Below, one piece after another: positions 43,310 to 52,238 of a stretch of 64,000 bases of DNA. The first letter of the stretch is position 1, and each line of letters opens with the position of its first letter. The notes below the pieces were generated by a model. That model was not told the origin of the DNA. It made no database searches and was given only the letters and a program-made list of their open reading frames with translations. A program made the translations under genes and the position numbers. Where the stretch lies: assembly GCF_003287275.1 (NCBI RefSeq), contig NZ_QEVW01000015.1:186001-250000 (forward strand). Reading direction: 5' to 3'. The DNA comes from Paenibacillus taichungensis. GTDB lineage: Bacteria; Bacillota; Bacilli; Paenibacillales; Paenibacillaceae.

Positions 43310-44470
43310 TTAGCTGTTCATTTGAGCCGGGCTTGGTGCCCCAGCTGGCATGCGTTGTTTTTTCAACAACGTCACCACCAGGGAGAGGGCTACAGCAACC
43401 AGCAATACGATAACAATCGAGCCAGCAGCGGCTTGAACTCCAGGTCCGCCCAGTTGAGCACTCAGAACACCTTGAACGGCATATGTGGCTGGCAGATACT
43501 GACCAATACCACTGTAGAAACTGTTCAGCAGTTCACGTGGCACCATTGCACCGGAAGATACCAGTTGCAGCGACAGTGAAATGATGTTGAACAAGCTTCC
43601 TGCCGGTCCAAAGCAGATCAGGAAGAACTGGGAGAAGAACATGAACGTGCAGAGGAATAACGCCTGGAACAACCAGAATGCGATAAATCCTTGCTCGATC
43701 TGTCCGCCAAGCGAAACAATTAGTGATGATCCCAGCAGGGAAACCACTAGAGCAGACCCCAGATTAATGACTACTCTGGCACCAAACAACGTCCAGCGGG
43801 AGTGAGTAGCGGACAGCATACCCATCGCTGTCTGCAGGTTCATCCCCATAATCATGGCTCCCACATAAGAAGCGAGTACCATCATCATCGGCACCATCTG
43901 GTTGTTCATGCCGTTAACCGGATTAATGGAAGTCGTTTTACCTTCCACGCGGGTAGTCAGGTTGGCAGCAGCTTCAGCTGCCTGATCTGCAGGCGCTCCG
44001 GAAGCCGTCAACACAGCTTGCACACCTTGAGCGGTTGCTTGCTTGTTAATCGTGTTCGTCACACTTTGCGATACACCTTGCATCATGCTTTTGATCGTAA
44101 CCGGGTTCGCCTCGTTAATGGTGTACTTGATTTCGGCAGTGGAACCGGCTGTTTGAATCAGCTCGTTAAACCCTGCCGGGATATTCAGTACCATATGAAT
44201 CTTGCGGTGATTTAACTGGTCAAGTGCTTCAGCAGCACTCAGATTCGTTACGGTATGAAAAGGAAGCGTCTCAGCCATGCGATCTGCGATCCCCTTGGAC
44301 TGCTCTCCATCCTCATTGACAACGGCAACCGTCAATTCATTCATCCGGTCATTCACTCCGGAATATGCTGTCATCCAGATCACGCTGAAGATCACTTGGA
44401 ACATAAGCGCCGTCACGATCCCCACAATTACTGGCGGTTTTTTCAACAATATACGTAAAGCCTGCAACAT
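43310..44470 (-). CDS. YhgE/Pip-type ABC-2-like permease, full length
   Basis: 386 residues. One N-terminal membrane helix (about residues 15-35), an extracytoplasmic region of about 165 residues beginning with VNEDGEQSKG, then five C-terminal helices. An ABC-2-like core is seen around VLASYVGAMIMGMNLQTAM and PRELLNSFYSGIGQYLPATYAVQG. Its paralogue begins at 472. The family includes phage-infection protein Pip/YhgE and DUF3533 proteins; transport substrate unknown, often drug-export-associated. ATGGAGG precedes the ATG. Twin AAACGATYGTTT palindromes occupy its promoter. Confidence 0.85.
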   Translation of the reverse strand: MLQALRILLKKPPVIVGIVTALMFQVIFSVIWMTAYSGVNDRMNELTVAVVNEDGEQSKGIADRMAETLPFHTVTNLSAAEALDQLNHRKIHMVLNIPAGFNELIQTAGSTAEIKYTINEANPVTIKSMMQGVSQSVTNTINKQATAQGVQAVLTASGAPADQAAEAAANLTTRVEGKTTSINPVNGMNNQMVPMMMVLASYVGAMIMGMNLQTAMGMLSATHSRWTLFGARVVINLGSALVVSLLGSSLIVSLGGQIEQGFIAFWLFQALFLCTFMFFSQFFLICFGPAGSLFNIISLSLQLVSSGAMVPRELLNSFYSGIGQYLPATYAVQGVLSAQLGGPGVQAAAGSIVIVLLVAVALSLVVTLLKKQRMPAGAPSPAQMNS

Positions 44471-44510
44471 AAATGATGTCCTCCATTACTTATTAGTTCG
44501 AATTTGATGT

Positions 44511-44571
44511 AAACGATTGTTTAAATCAAACGATCGTTTTAAATTTTAAGTCTATATGTCTATATTGTCAA
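44511..44571 (-). promoter_or_regulatory. Promoter with twin TetR-type operators
   Basis: Minus strand TTGACA (44566-44571), 17-bp spacer, TAAAAT (44543-44548). AAACGATCGTTT (44528-44539), a perfect 12-bp palindrome, and AAACGATTGTTT (44511-44522) lie just past the -10, centres 17 bp apart. Binding there would block transcription of the permease gene at 44470. The nearby TetR gene (42474-43082) is the obvious candidate regulator. Confidence 0.78.
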
Positions 44572-44719
44572 TCTATTTCTGAAAGCTTCAGAAAGATAAA
44601 GATGTGTTTCGCAAACAATGAATTCCATTTCATAAGAGAACATCACTTCACATCCTCACCTCTGTTAACAAGGAAAGGACAGCACCTTTAACATATCTCA
44701 ACCACCTTCCCCCCAACAA

Positions 44720-44757
44720 AAAAAAAAAGCACGATCCGCCGTAGCGGACCGCACCCT
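44720..44757 (-). terminator. Intrinsic terminator after copA
   Basis: GGTCCGC-TACG-GCGGATC stem extended by weaker pairs, followed by a run of about twelve T on the minus strand. Confidence 0.88.
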
Positions 44758-44808
44758 ATACTTACTTTTGAGCAAAATGAAAAGTTGATTCACGTCCCTC
44801 AATGGACA

Positions 44809-47337
44809 TCAGTCATTGCTTTTCAGTTTCATTCGTTGCAGACGCAGCGAATTCAGTACAACCGACACGGAGCTGAACGCCATGGCCGCACCTGCCAACC
44901 AAGGAGCCAGGAAGCCCACTGCTGCAATTGGAATACCAATCACGTTATAACCAAGTGCCCAGAACAGGTTCTGCTTGATATTGCCCATCGTGCGCCGGCT
45001 CATCTCGATTGCGTCTGCAATACTGTTCAGATCGCCGCGCATTAGCGTAATATCCGCTGCTTCCATCGCTACATCGGTTCCGGTTCCAATCGCCATTCCA
45101 ATATCGGCTGTAGCAAGGGCCGGAGCATCGTTGATTCCATCTCCAACCATCGCTACCTTGAGGCCACTCTCCTGAAGTTTTTTCACTTCTGCCGCTTTAC
45201 CCTCAGGCAGTACCTCAGCCAGAACTTTATTAATTCCGGCTTGCTCCGCTACGGCGCGTGCTGTCCGCTCATTGTCTCCCGTAATCATGATGACATCGAT
45301 TCCCATAGCATGAAGCCGCTGAATGGCTTCCCGTGAAGTATCCTTGATGGTGTCAGCTACAGCAACAACCCCAGCCCACTGACCGTCCACCGCGACCAGC
45401 ATCGCTGTGCGTCCTTGTTCTTCAAGGTTATTCATCTGCTGCATGGTTTCCTCGGAGACATTCACCTTCGCATCCGTAAGCAGCCGGCGTGTCCCGACCA
45501 GGATTTCTTGTCCCTGGACTCGAGCTCGCACGCCATATCCCGGTATGTTCTCGAATTGCTCTGATGGGGTTAACTCCAGACCTTTACCTCGGATTCCTTC
45601 TACAATGGCCTCAGCCAAAGGATGCTCCGAACTCTGCTCTGCCGCTCCCACCTGCTGCAGCAGCTCTGCTTCCGTCCATTCCGGAGCCGTCACCACATCC
45701 GTAAGCACGGGCTTGCCTTGGGTAACTGTACCTGTTTTGTCCAGTACAACCGTCTGGATCTGCTGCGCCGATTCCAAATGTTCGCCGCCTTTGAACAACA
45801 CACCGTATTCTGCCGCACGTCCGGATCCAGCCATAATGGACGTTGGGGTTGCAAGTCCAAGCGCACAAGGACAGGCAATGACAAGTACAGCAATGGCCTT
45901 CTCCAGCGAACCGGCAAAGTCACCGGGACTGGCGAACAGGTACCAGATCAGGAACGTGACTACCGCGATGCCTACAACAATCGGAACAAAGATGCCTGAA
46001 ATCACATCTGCAATCCGCTGAATGGGTGCTTTGGAGCCCTGTGCATGCTCAACCACTTTAATAATTTGCGATAACGCCGTGTCCGATCCTACTCGGGTCG
46101 CACGCAGTCTTAATACTCCATTTTTGTTCAACGTAGCGCCTGTAACGGCGTCCCCTGGTTTTTTATCCACGGGCAGGCTCTCTCCGCTTAACATGGATTC
46201 ATCGACAGAAGACTGCCCCTCCTCCACGATGCCATCGACAGGAATGCTGTCCCCGGGTTTGACCAGAACCAGATCACCAACCGCAACATATGCCGACGGT
46301 ACAATAACTTCCTGTCCATCACGAATCACTCTGGCTTCACGCGGAGCCAGTTCGATGAGGCTTTTAATCGCCTGAGAGGAGCGCCCTTTAGCTACGGCTT
46401 CGAACCATTTTCCCAATAGGATCAACGTAATCAGGATTGCACTCGTCTCATAATAAAGCTCCACGGTTGGCATGGCTGCTGCAGCCATTCCCGTCCCACC
46501 ATGATCCATCATGGTTGAAGCTGCATTGCCACTGGTCAGGGTCAGATACAGACTGTAGAAAAACGCCGCACTTGTACCCAAAGCAACCAGTACATCCATA
46601 TTGGCACTGCCATTACGGAGCGCTTTATAGGCTCCCACATAGAACTGCCATCCGATGACAAACTGTACCGGCGTTGCCAACACCAGTTGGAACCATGGGT
46701 TCATGAACAGATCCGGTACCCAGATCCACGAGGTAAATGAGAAGTGACCCACCATGGCCCAAAGCAGCGGCAAAGATAACAGGGCGGAGATCATCCATTT
46801 CCACTTTTTGCGCTGTAGTTCACGTTCACGCACCGATTGGGTATCTTCCTGTGTCTGCTGCAATTCCGCGCCATAACCGAGCTGCTTGATCTTCGCCGTA
46901 ATATCGGATGCCTTCAATGCTCCTGCTGCAAATTCCACATGTCCCGTTTCCAGCGCCAGGTTCACGTTTGCACGGGATACGCCTGGTAACCGGGAAAGAC
47001 CCTTTTCGATTCGAGCAGAACAGGCAGCACAGGTCATGCCTGTAATGTCCAGATCCACGGATTCCGTTACAGTACCATAACCAAGCGCCTCCACCTTATC
47101 CCGCAAAGCATTGATGTTCGTTGTCTTCGGATCATAGGATACCGTTGCTTGTTCTATAGCAAGGTTAACATTCGCCTGATTGACCCCTTCCATTCGGGAC
47201 AAACCCTTCTCAATCCGGGTAGAGCAGGCAGCACAGGTCATGCCTGTAATTTGCAGCGTTGTCTGTAATCCCGCCGCTTCCGGTGAAGGTACGGGTTCTG
47301 ATGCTGTTGTGTTTTCCGTTGTCGATGACTTATCCAT
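44809..47337 (-). CDS. copA: Copper-exporting P1B-type ATPase
   Basis: 842 residues. Two N-terminal heavy-metal-associated domains (about residues 26-90 and 97-160), each with GMTCAAC (CxxC). Eight membrane helices carry the CPC motif in VIACPCALGLATPTS. The actuator loop has the SGES-type motif MLSGESLPV. Catalytic phosphorylation site DKTGT, HP in SSEHPLAEA and MVGDGINDAPAL complete the core. The enzyme pumps Cu(I) out of the cytoplasm. AAAGGAG lies before the ATG. A CsoR-type operator is 43 bp upstream, and copZ and csoR are in the same orientation further upstream. Confidence 0.97.
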   Translation of the reverse strand: MDKSSTTENTTASEPVPSPEAAGLQTTLQITGMTCAACSTRIEKGLSRMEGVNQANVNLAIEQATVSYDPKTTNINALRDKVEALGYGTVTESVDLDITGMTCAACSARIEKGLSRLPGVSRANVNLALETGHVEFAAGALKASDITAKIKQLGYGAELQQTQEDTQSVRERELQRKKWKWMISALLSLPLLWAMVGHFSFTSWIWVPDLFMNPWFQLVLATPVQFVIGWQFYVGAYKALRNGSANMDVLVALGTSAAFFYSLYLTLTSGNAASTMMDHGGTGMAAAAMPTVELYYETSAILITLILLGKWFEAVAKGRSSQAIKSLIELAPREARVIRDGQEVIVPSAYVAVGDLVLVKPGDSIPVDGIVEEGQSSVDESMLSGESLPVDKKPGDAVTGATLNKNGVLRLRATRVGSDTALSQIIKVVEHAQGSKAPIQRIADVISGIFVPIVVGIAVVTFLIWYLFASPGDFAGSLEKAIAVLVIACPCALGLATPTSIMAGSGRAAEYGVLFKGGEHLESAQQIQTVVLDKTGTVTQGKPVLTDVVTAPEWTEAELLQQVGAAEQSSEHPLAEAIVEGIRGKGLELTPSEQFENIPGYGVRARVQGQEILVGTRRLLTDAKVNVSEETMQQMNNLEEQGRTAMLVAVDGQWAGVVAVADTIKDTSREAIQRLHAMGIDVIMITGDNERTARAVAEQAGINKVLAEVLPEGKAAEVKKLQESGLKVAMVGDGINDAPALATADIGMAIGTGTDVAMEAADITLMRGDLNSIADAIEMSRRTMGNIKQNLFWALGYNVIGIPIAAVGFLAPWLAGAAMAFSSVSVVLNSLRLQRMKLKSND

Positions 47338-47379
47338 GTTGTTAGCTCCTTTCTCTATGAAATATTGGCTCTCATTCCA

Positions 47380-47396
47380 ATACCCCCAAGGGGTAT
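47380..47396 (-). promoter_or_regulatory. CsoR operator upstream of copA
   Basis: ATACCCC-CAA-GGGGTAT, a perfect 7+7 palindrome with 3-bp centre, matches the known CsoR-type GC-rich operator (TACCC-N-GGGTA). Copper binding to CsoR should release it. Confidence 0.85.
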
Positions 47397-47412
47397 ATAA
47401 AAGACCAAAAAT

Positions 47413-47495
47413 CAGGCTTAAACAATGAACTCATTTATTGGAAAAGAGATCTGTTGCATTCCTTTCCATGCAAAGGGAAGTTCAGTTTAAGCCTG
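47413..47495 (-). terminator. Long stem-loop terminator after copZ
   Basis: CAGGCTTAAAC plus TGAACT pair with AGTTCA plus GTTTAAGCCTG (2-nt bulge). ATTTTTGG follows on the minus strand. It separates csoR-copZ from copA, which has its own operator. Confidence 0.7.
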
Positions 47496-47501
47496 CAATA
47501 A

Positions 47502-47702
47502 TTAGACTACGTCATATCCTTGATCTTCGATGGCTGCTTTGATCTGATCCACATTGACTTTTTGCTCGTCATATTCAATTGCGACAGTTCCTGCTGCCAG
47601 ATCAACTTGACCATTCGCTCCCGCATTCTTCACGGCTTCTTCAACCGATTTCACACAGTGATTGCAAGACATTCCTGTAACGTTCAACGTAATATTAGAC
47701 AT
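47502..47702 (-). CDS. copZ: Copper chaperone
   Basis: 66 residues, a single heavy-metal-associated domain with TGMSCNHC (CxxC at about residues 13-16) and VDLAAGTVAIEYDEQKV. It delivers Cu(I) to CopA and CsoR. The start at 47702 has AAGGAGG 8 nt upstream; the longer frame lacks a site. It follows csoR by 48 bp. Confidence 0.95.
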   Translation of the reverse strand: MSNITLNVTGMSCNHCVKSVEEAVKNAGANGQVDLAAGTVAIEYDEQKVNVDQIKAAIEDQGYDVV

Positions 47703-47750
47703 GTGTAGTTCCTCCTTAGATATATAAATGATGAGTTCATTCAAAAATAA

Positions 47751-48152
47751 TTACTTCATTAACTTCCTTACCGTTACCAATAATTCATCCACAACCTCAT
47801 GCTCTCCGGCCTGAATGCGTTCAACGATACAGCTCTTCATATGACCTTCCAGCAATAGCTTGCCTACCGAATTAAGAGCAGACTGAGCCGCCGCGATCTG
47901 CGTCAGCACATCATCACAGTAAGTATCCTTCTCGATCAATCCCTTGATTCCGCGAATCTGTCCTTCAACACGGTTCAAGCGAGATATCAGGTTGCCCTTC
48001 ATCTCTTGGGAGTGATGGCTCTTCCGCACATGCTTCCCGTCACTGCCTGCCGTATGACATGAATCGGCTTGCTGATCATCAATCTGCGAGACTTCGTTCA
48101 CCTCTGTTTCGGATGACTCCAAAGGTTCCTTGGGATGGCTCTGATGTTCCAC
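47751..48152 (-). CDS. csoR: Copper-sensing repressor CsoR with extended N-terminus
   Basis: About 133 residues from a GTG at 48152, which has AAAAGGGG 8 nt upstream; a GTG at 48161 is also in frame. The CsoR core (last about 85 residues: LISRLNRVEGQIRGIKGLIE) contains the Cu(I) ligands Cys in DTYCDD, and His and Cys in GHMKSCIVE. An N-terminal extension of about 45-50 residues is rich in Glu, His, Ser and Gln (several His, one Cys). This is longer than in most CsoR proteins, and an ATG internal to it at 48002 would give a normal-length protein. It represses its own unit and copA through the two palindromes. Confidence 0.92.
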   Translation of the reverse strand: MEHQSHPKEPLESSETEVNEVSQIDDQQADSCHTAGSDGKHVRKSHHSQEMKGNLISRLNRVEGQIRGIKGLIEKDTYCDDVLTQIAAAQSALNSVGKLLLEGHMKSCIVERIQAGEHEVVDELLVTVRKLMK

Positions 48153-48184
48153 TGCGAACACCCCTTTTCTTTCGTTCTGTTATA

Positions 48185-48213
48185 AGAGTAACATACCCCG
48201 TGGGGGTATGCAA
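48185..48213 (-). promoter_or_regulatory. csoR promoter with CsoR operator
   Basis: ATACCCC-GTG-GGGGTAT (48193-48209), same palindrome type as at copA, fills the 17-bp spacer between TTGCAT (48208-48213) and TACTCT (48185-48190) on the minus strand. It implies autoregulation of csoR-copZ. Confidence 0.8.
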
Positions 48214-48306
48214 GGGTGATTTATTATTTTTCTCAAAATGGATGTTTACCATACTTCTTGAGCTGATTACTGCGCCAGACATCCTATTAGTCTTTGTACA
48301 GGCGCT

Positions 48307-48789
48307 CTATAGTATGTATTCCATTCTGCTGCTGCGTACAGCCAGACCTAACTGCTCATAGAAAGCCTGAGCACCGGTATTAAATGTAGATACGGTCAGT
48401 TCAACACTGTCGACCTGAATTCCTTTGCCAAGTTCGATTAACTCCTGCATCAACAGTTTGCCTGTCCCATGTCCGCGATGATTGCTGCCAACGATGATCT
48501 CATTGAGATATAACATTCTTCGATCTTTTAACAACTCCACATTCTCAATCACATTCAACTGAGCGCTCGCATATCCAACAATCTCACCCTGATCCAGCCA
48601 TTCCGCAACATAGAGAAAACGATGATCGGCTTTCAGCAGTTGTTCATATTCCTTATGGCTCATTCTCGTCTGCAACTCTCTGTATACGTCTGGCCTAGCC
48701 TCCACATGCAAGCGATGCAGTTCATCCATTAATGCGGAAACTCCCGTGTAATCTCCGATGGCAGCTCGTCTGATGTTGATTCCACTCAT
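48307..48789 (-). CDS. GNAT-family acetyltransferase
   Basis: 160 residues from the ATG at 48789, which has GGAGAG 7 nt upstream; the frame is open further. INIRRAAIGDYTGVSALMDELH at the N-terminus, IIVGSNHRGHGTGKLLMQEL (acetyl-CoA binding R-G-x-G-x-G/A) and AQAFYEQLGL are standard GNAT features. Substrate unknown. Confidence 0.88.
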   Translation of the reverse strand: MSGINIRRAAIGDYTGVSALMDELHRLHVEARPDVYRELQTRMSHKEYEQLLKADHRFLYVAEWLDQGEIVGYASAQLNVIENVELLKDRRMLYLNEIIVGSNHRGHGTGKLLMQELIELGKGIQVDSVELTVSTFNTGAQAFYEQLGLAVRSSRMEYIL

Positions 48790-48938
48790 CTTTACACTCT
48801 CCATTTCACAACCGTTTCCATGATTATACAATAAAAAAACATCTGTCGATGTGATTCACGAACCCCAACTGCGCGTTGCGGACAATTCCCTTAATCAGAA
48901 CGATGATCTTCCTGATCTTATCCTTTTCTTATTTTATA

Positions 48939-48975
48939 AAAAAAGCAGATACCTTAACGGTACCCGCTTCTTTTC
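48939..48975 (-). terminator. Intrinsic terminator after the small hydrophilic protein
   Basis: AAGCGGGTACC/GGTATCTGCTT stem followed by TTTTTTTATA on the minus strand. Confidence 0.85.
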
Positions 48976-48994
48976 AAGCTATATCTGGTTCCTC

Positions 48995-49177
48995 TTATTC
49001 TTTGGATGATTTACCTTCGTCAAATGCTACAGGTGACGGTTTGGCAGACCACTCGTCTGCTTGCGGCTCAATATCCACACCGCTCAAAATTTTCTTTTTC
49101 TCCATCAAGGAATCCCCGTCTTCATCCAGTTTGTTGCGAATTGCCGCCTCATCCTGAGGTTGATTATTCTGTGTCAT
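48995..49177 (-). CDS. Small acidic hydrophilic protein, 60 residues
   Basis: The start at 49177 has GAGGAGG 8 nt upstream. The product (MTQNNQPQDEAAIRNKLDED...) is acidic, Glu/Asp/Gln/Ser-rich and probably disordered. No family was recognised with confidence; similar short proteins occur in Paenibacillus. It has its own terminator, so it is likely a real gene. Confidence 0.7.
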   Translation of the reverse strand: MTQNNQPQDEAAIRNKLDEDGDSLMEKKKILSGVDIEPQADEWSAKPSPVAFDEGKSSKE

Positions 49178-49301
49178 GTTGGAGTCCTCCTCTTCGTAAT
49201 CATTGGTGATGTTCCTATATATAACATACCCATTTTTTGCATTGTCATTCGGAATGTATACAAGGTTCAACAACCACTTGAAGAAAGTTCTCCGCATAAC
49301 C

Positions 49302-50192
49302 TTATATTTTCGCCACCTTACTGCCCTTCACTTTAACATTCACAAGCAGAATGCTGGCAATAATCATGACCAGACCTGCGATCAGATTGACCGTCACCGA
49401 CTCTCCGAGGAACAGCACACTGCATAGCAAAGCGATCAGCGGAATCAGGAACGTGAACGATCCTACTTTGCTGGCTTCGCCGGAGCTGACCAGTTTGAAG
49501 AACGCGAGCCATCCCATCGCAATGACAAACACCGAAATAAACAGCGTATCCAGTATAAAAGGAAGCACCCACTGCACATCAGCCCAGCTCTCTGTTACCG
49601 TACCCGTCAACGTCAGAACAACTCCGCCGATCAGAATCGGAATGGCTGTCATCCAGATTCCATCAACCTTCATTGAAGTTCGCTTCATATATACGGTCCC
49701 GATCGCCCAGCTAATTGCGCTGAACAGCCCAAGCATAACCCCTTCAGGGGATACTTTTCCTGTCATGCCACCAATACTGATCGTAGCCACTCCTGCAAAA
49801 CCGAGCACCAATCCGGCAATTTTCAGTCCATACATGGACTCTCCCAGCCATAGCCATGCCCCAATTCCGAGCAGCACAGGCTGCAAGAACACGATGGATG
49901 AAAATAATCCTGCCGGCACCTCCGTCAGCCCTACGGTCTGAAAGCCGTAGAAGAAGATGATATTAAGCACCGCAGATATGGCATAGATATGCCAGGTGTG
50001 CTTCAGGCGCAGCGTTTTGTAGCGGGGAAAAGCATACAACCCCAGCACCAAGCCCCCAATTAACAGGCGCATGCCTGCGAATATAAGCGGCGGTGTAAAA
50101 TTTAATGCGTATTTGGTCAGGGGCCAGTTTACACCCCACATGAGTACCAGAAAAGCCAGGACCCAGCCTGCTTTTGCACGTGATAAAGCCAT
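49302..50192 (-). CDS. EamA/DMT-superfamily transporter
   Basis: 296 residues with ten membrane helices in two EamA repeats. LVLMWGVNWPLTKYAL, PLTKY, GAWLWLGESMYGLKIAGLVLGFAGV and VLFLGESVTVNLIAGLVMIIASI are typical of RhaT/EamA exporters. Substrate probably an amino acid or metabolite, unknown. AGGAG lies 10 nt before the ATG at 50192. It is divergent from the LysR gene that likely controls it. Confidence 0.88.
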   Translation of the reverse strand: MALSRAKAGWVLAFLVLMWGVNWPLTKYALNFTPPLIFAGMRLLIGGLVLGLYAFPRYKTLRLKHTWHIYAISAVLNIIFFYGFQTVGLTEVPAGLFSSIVFLQPVLLGIGAWLWLGESMYGLKIAGLVLGFAGVATISIGGMTGKVSPEGVMLGLFSAISWAIGTVYMKRTSMKVDGIWMTAIPILIGGVVLTLTGTVTESWADVQWVLPFILDTLFISVFVIAMGWLAFFKLVSSGEASKVGSFTFLIPLIALLCSVLFLGESVTVNLIAGLVMIIASILLVNVKVKGSKVAKI

Positions 50193-50404
50193 ATGTTTTA
50201 TTCTCCTATCCGGCACACATCTACATGCGCAGTTTAATCAATCGTACACATTATCCTGCGCTCTCTTTTGTGCCTGCAAACCATTTGGAATCGGATCCAG
50301 ACCCTTTTTATATGCGTCTTTGATCGTTTCCGTGTATTCATGATACAATAATGATCAAAATAATTGAAATGCATGTTAATCATAAGGAGCATACCATATT
50401 TGTT

Positions 50405-51292
50405 ATGAACAACTCACAGTTGCAGTTATTTGTGAAAATTGCAGAGACGGGAAGTTTCACCCGTGCAGGCCAGGAACTGAATATGACACAGCCCGCAGTC
50501 AGTCGGGCCATTTCTTCGCTGGAGAATGAACTGGATGTCACTCTAATCATACGGGATCGCAGGAACGGCATTGTGCTTACGGATGTTGGACAGCGAATCC
50601 TGGTCATTTTCCGCCGCATTTTACAGCAATTTGATAAGGTTCAGCAGGTCGTTGCCGCCGAAAAAGGGTTGGAGATTGGTACGATTCGGATTGGCTCATT
50701 CCCTATGTCATCCGCCCATCTGCTGCCGAAAATTATCCGCTCCATTCGGGACCGCTACCCTCAGATTCAGTTTGAACTACATGAGGGGAACATCATTGAA
50801 ATTCAGGAGTGGTTAAGTTCACGCGCCATTGATGTAGCTCTAATTATTGCCACTGACAAAGAGCCAGTAGATGTGGCTTATGAGACGCTTCCGCTCTATA
50901 GCGAGGAGATGCTGGCCGTATTCAGGGACGACGAACCTTTTGCGAATCAGGAAATTCTGCCCGTACAAATGCTGGACAAGCACCCCATGATTATCTGCAA
51001 AGGTGGCTACGAGGTACCGATTGTTGATCTGTTCCATCGAGCAGATGCAGAATTACACTTCGGATTTGTCGTTTATAACGTAAACACTTGCCTTAGCATG
51101 ATTGAGCAGGGACTCGGAACCGCCATGCTGCCTGCAATCTCACTATCCTGGCTGCCTCCGGGTGTCAAAGCACTCCCCACAGAGCCAAAAGCTTACCGTA
51201 ATATTGAGATTGCCGTTCCTTCATTTGTTGATGCTTCTCCCGCATCCCGGTTATTTATTGAAACGGCACAGCAGTTGTTCGGACAAAGCTAA
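50405..51292 (+). CDS. LysR-family transcriptional regulator
   Basis: 295 residues. Winged HTH at the N-terminus (LQLFVKIAETGSFTRAGQELNMTQPAVSRAISSLENEL) and a substrate-binding domain (about 90-290). The start at 50405 is chosen from the usual LysR N-terminal length, although the best Shine-Dalgarno (AAGGAG) is 15 nt away; in-frame ATGs at 50351 and 50369 are alternatives. It is divergently oriented to the DMT transporter gene 210 bp away, a common regulator-target layout. Confidence 0.9.
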   Translation: MNNSQLQLFVKIAETGSFTRAGQELNMTQPAVSRAISSLENELDVTLIIRDRRNGIVLTDVGQRILVIFRRILQQFDKVQQVVAAEKGLEIGTIRIGSFPMSSAHLLPKIIRSIRDRYPQIQFELHEGNIIEIQEWLSSRAIDVALIIATDKEPVDVAYETLPLYSEEMLAVFRDDEPFANQEILPVQMLDKHPMIICKGGYEVPIVDLFHRADAELHFGFVVYNVNTCLSMIEQGLGTAMLPAISLSWLPPGVKALPTEPKAYRNIEIAVPSFVDASPASRLFIETAQQLFGQS

Positions 51293-51346
51293 CGAATCGA
51301 TTACACCTTCCAATCTAGCGCCAGTCGCTCTTATTCCAAAACGCAA

Positions 51347-51395
51347 AAAGGGCGTCCCCGAGGTCATGTTCATGACCTTATGGGACGCCCTTTAT
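51347..51395. terminator. Bidirectional terminator
   Basis: AAAGGGCGTCCC/GGGACGCCCTTT with inner AGGTCATG/CATGACCT. The minus-strand side has CTTTTTGCGTTTTGG, and the plus-strand side TTTATATAG. It serves the convergent LysR and phosphorylase genes. Confidence 0.85.
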
Positions 51396-51478
51396 ATAGT
51401 CCACCGCTGGTGGACTCATTTGCGTATTTTGCAATTTTACCAGAAGTAGTACTACAAAATAACCTGATAAGCTCAGCT

Positions 51479-52237
51479 TTACGCTTGATCCTGACGAGCC
51501 AGTGCAGCCAGTGCACGCAGTGCAGCTTCGATCTCACGCTCAACTGCATCAGCTACCGCATTTGTGTGCGGGTCATACTCAGCCGCCAGGTCGCTGTCTG
51601 CGAAACCATCGATAGCGACAATAGCTCCGGCACGAGCACCGCGCAGTGTGCTGACGATGTAGAGTGCGGCAATTTCCATCTCAGCGGCAAGAGCACCCGC
51701 CTGCTTGTACTTGCGGTGAGGAATCTCTTCGACCCCTGTGAAGAAAGCATCCAGTGTAACGGTAATACCTACGCCAACTTTACCCGCACTTGAAGCTTTC
51801 GCTCCACTTGCATGCTCACGAGTCGCCTCGATTAACGCTTGCGTAACGCCAAGATTCGCTACCGCAGGGAAACCATCTGGTACCAGCTGACGTGTCAGCC
51901 CGTCCGTACGTACAGCGGCCGTGCTGACGATTACGCTGCCGGCTGGATAATCTGCTGTATACGAGCCCGCTGTACCTACACGAATCAGGGTCGTTACCCC
52001 TGCCCGAATCAGCTCTTCGAAGCAGACGGCTGCTCCAGGTGAACCTACGCCATGGCTGACCACGGCCATTTGTACACCTTCGTACAATCCTACAAATGTG
52101 CGATACTCCCGGCTAAATGCCAGTTCTCTCGCCTGCTCCAGCTTGCGGGAAATCTTCTCCGCACGTGCCGGATCACCACAGACAATGGCGTATGCAGGCA
52201 TATCTTCGGAATGAATTTGCAAAATAGGCATCAACAT
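51479..52237 (-). CDS. Nucleoside phosphorylase (uridine phosphorylase-like)
   Basis: 252 residues from the ATG at 52237 with AAGGAG 10 nt upstream. GDPARAEKISRKL, the phosphate/ribose segment VSHGVGSPGAAVCFEELI, RVGTAGSY and AAEMEIAALYIV are typical of the NP-I family uridine/purine phosphorylases. It cleaves imported nucleosides to base and ribose-1-phosphate. The gene starts 1 nt after the YuiH-like gene and ends the nucleoside-import gene run. The base specificity (uridine or purine) is not decided from sequence. Confidence 0.9.
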   Translation of the reverse strand: MLMPILQIHSEDMPAYAIVCGDPARAEKISRKLEQARELAFSREYRTFVGLYEGVQMAVVSHGVGSPGAAVCFEELIRAGVTTLIRVGTAGSYTADYPAGSVIVSTAAVRTDGLTRQLVPDGFPAVANLGVTQALIEATREHASGAKASSAGKVGVGITVTLDAFFTGVEEIPHRKYKQAGALAAEMEIAALYIVSTLRGARAGAIVAIDGFADSDLAAEYDPHTNAVADAVEREIEAALRALAALARQDQA

Positions 52238-52238
52238 C

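Noticed and set aside
45407..46021. 204-codon plus-strand frame
   Set aside because: Antisense to copA.
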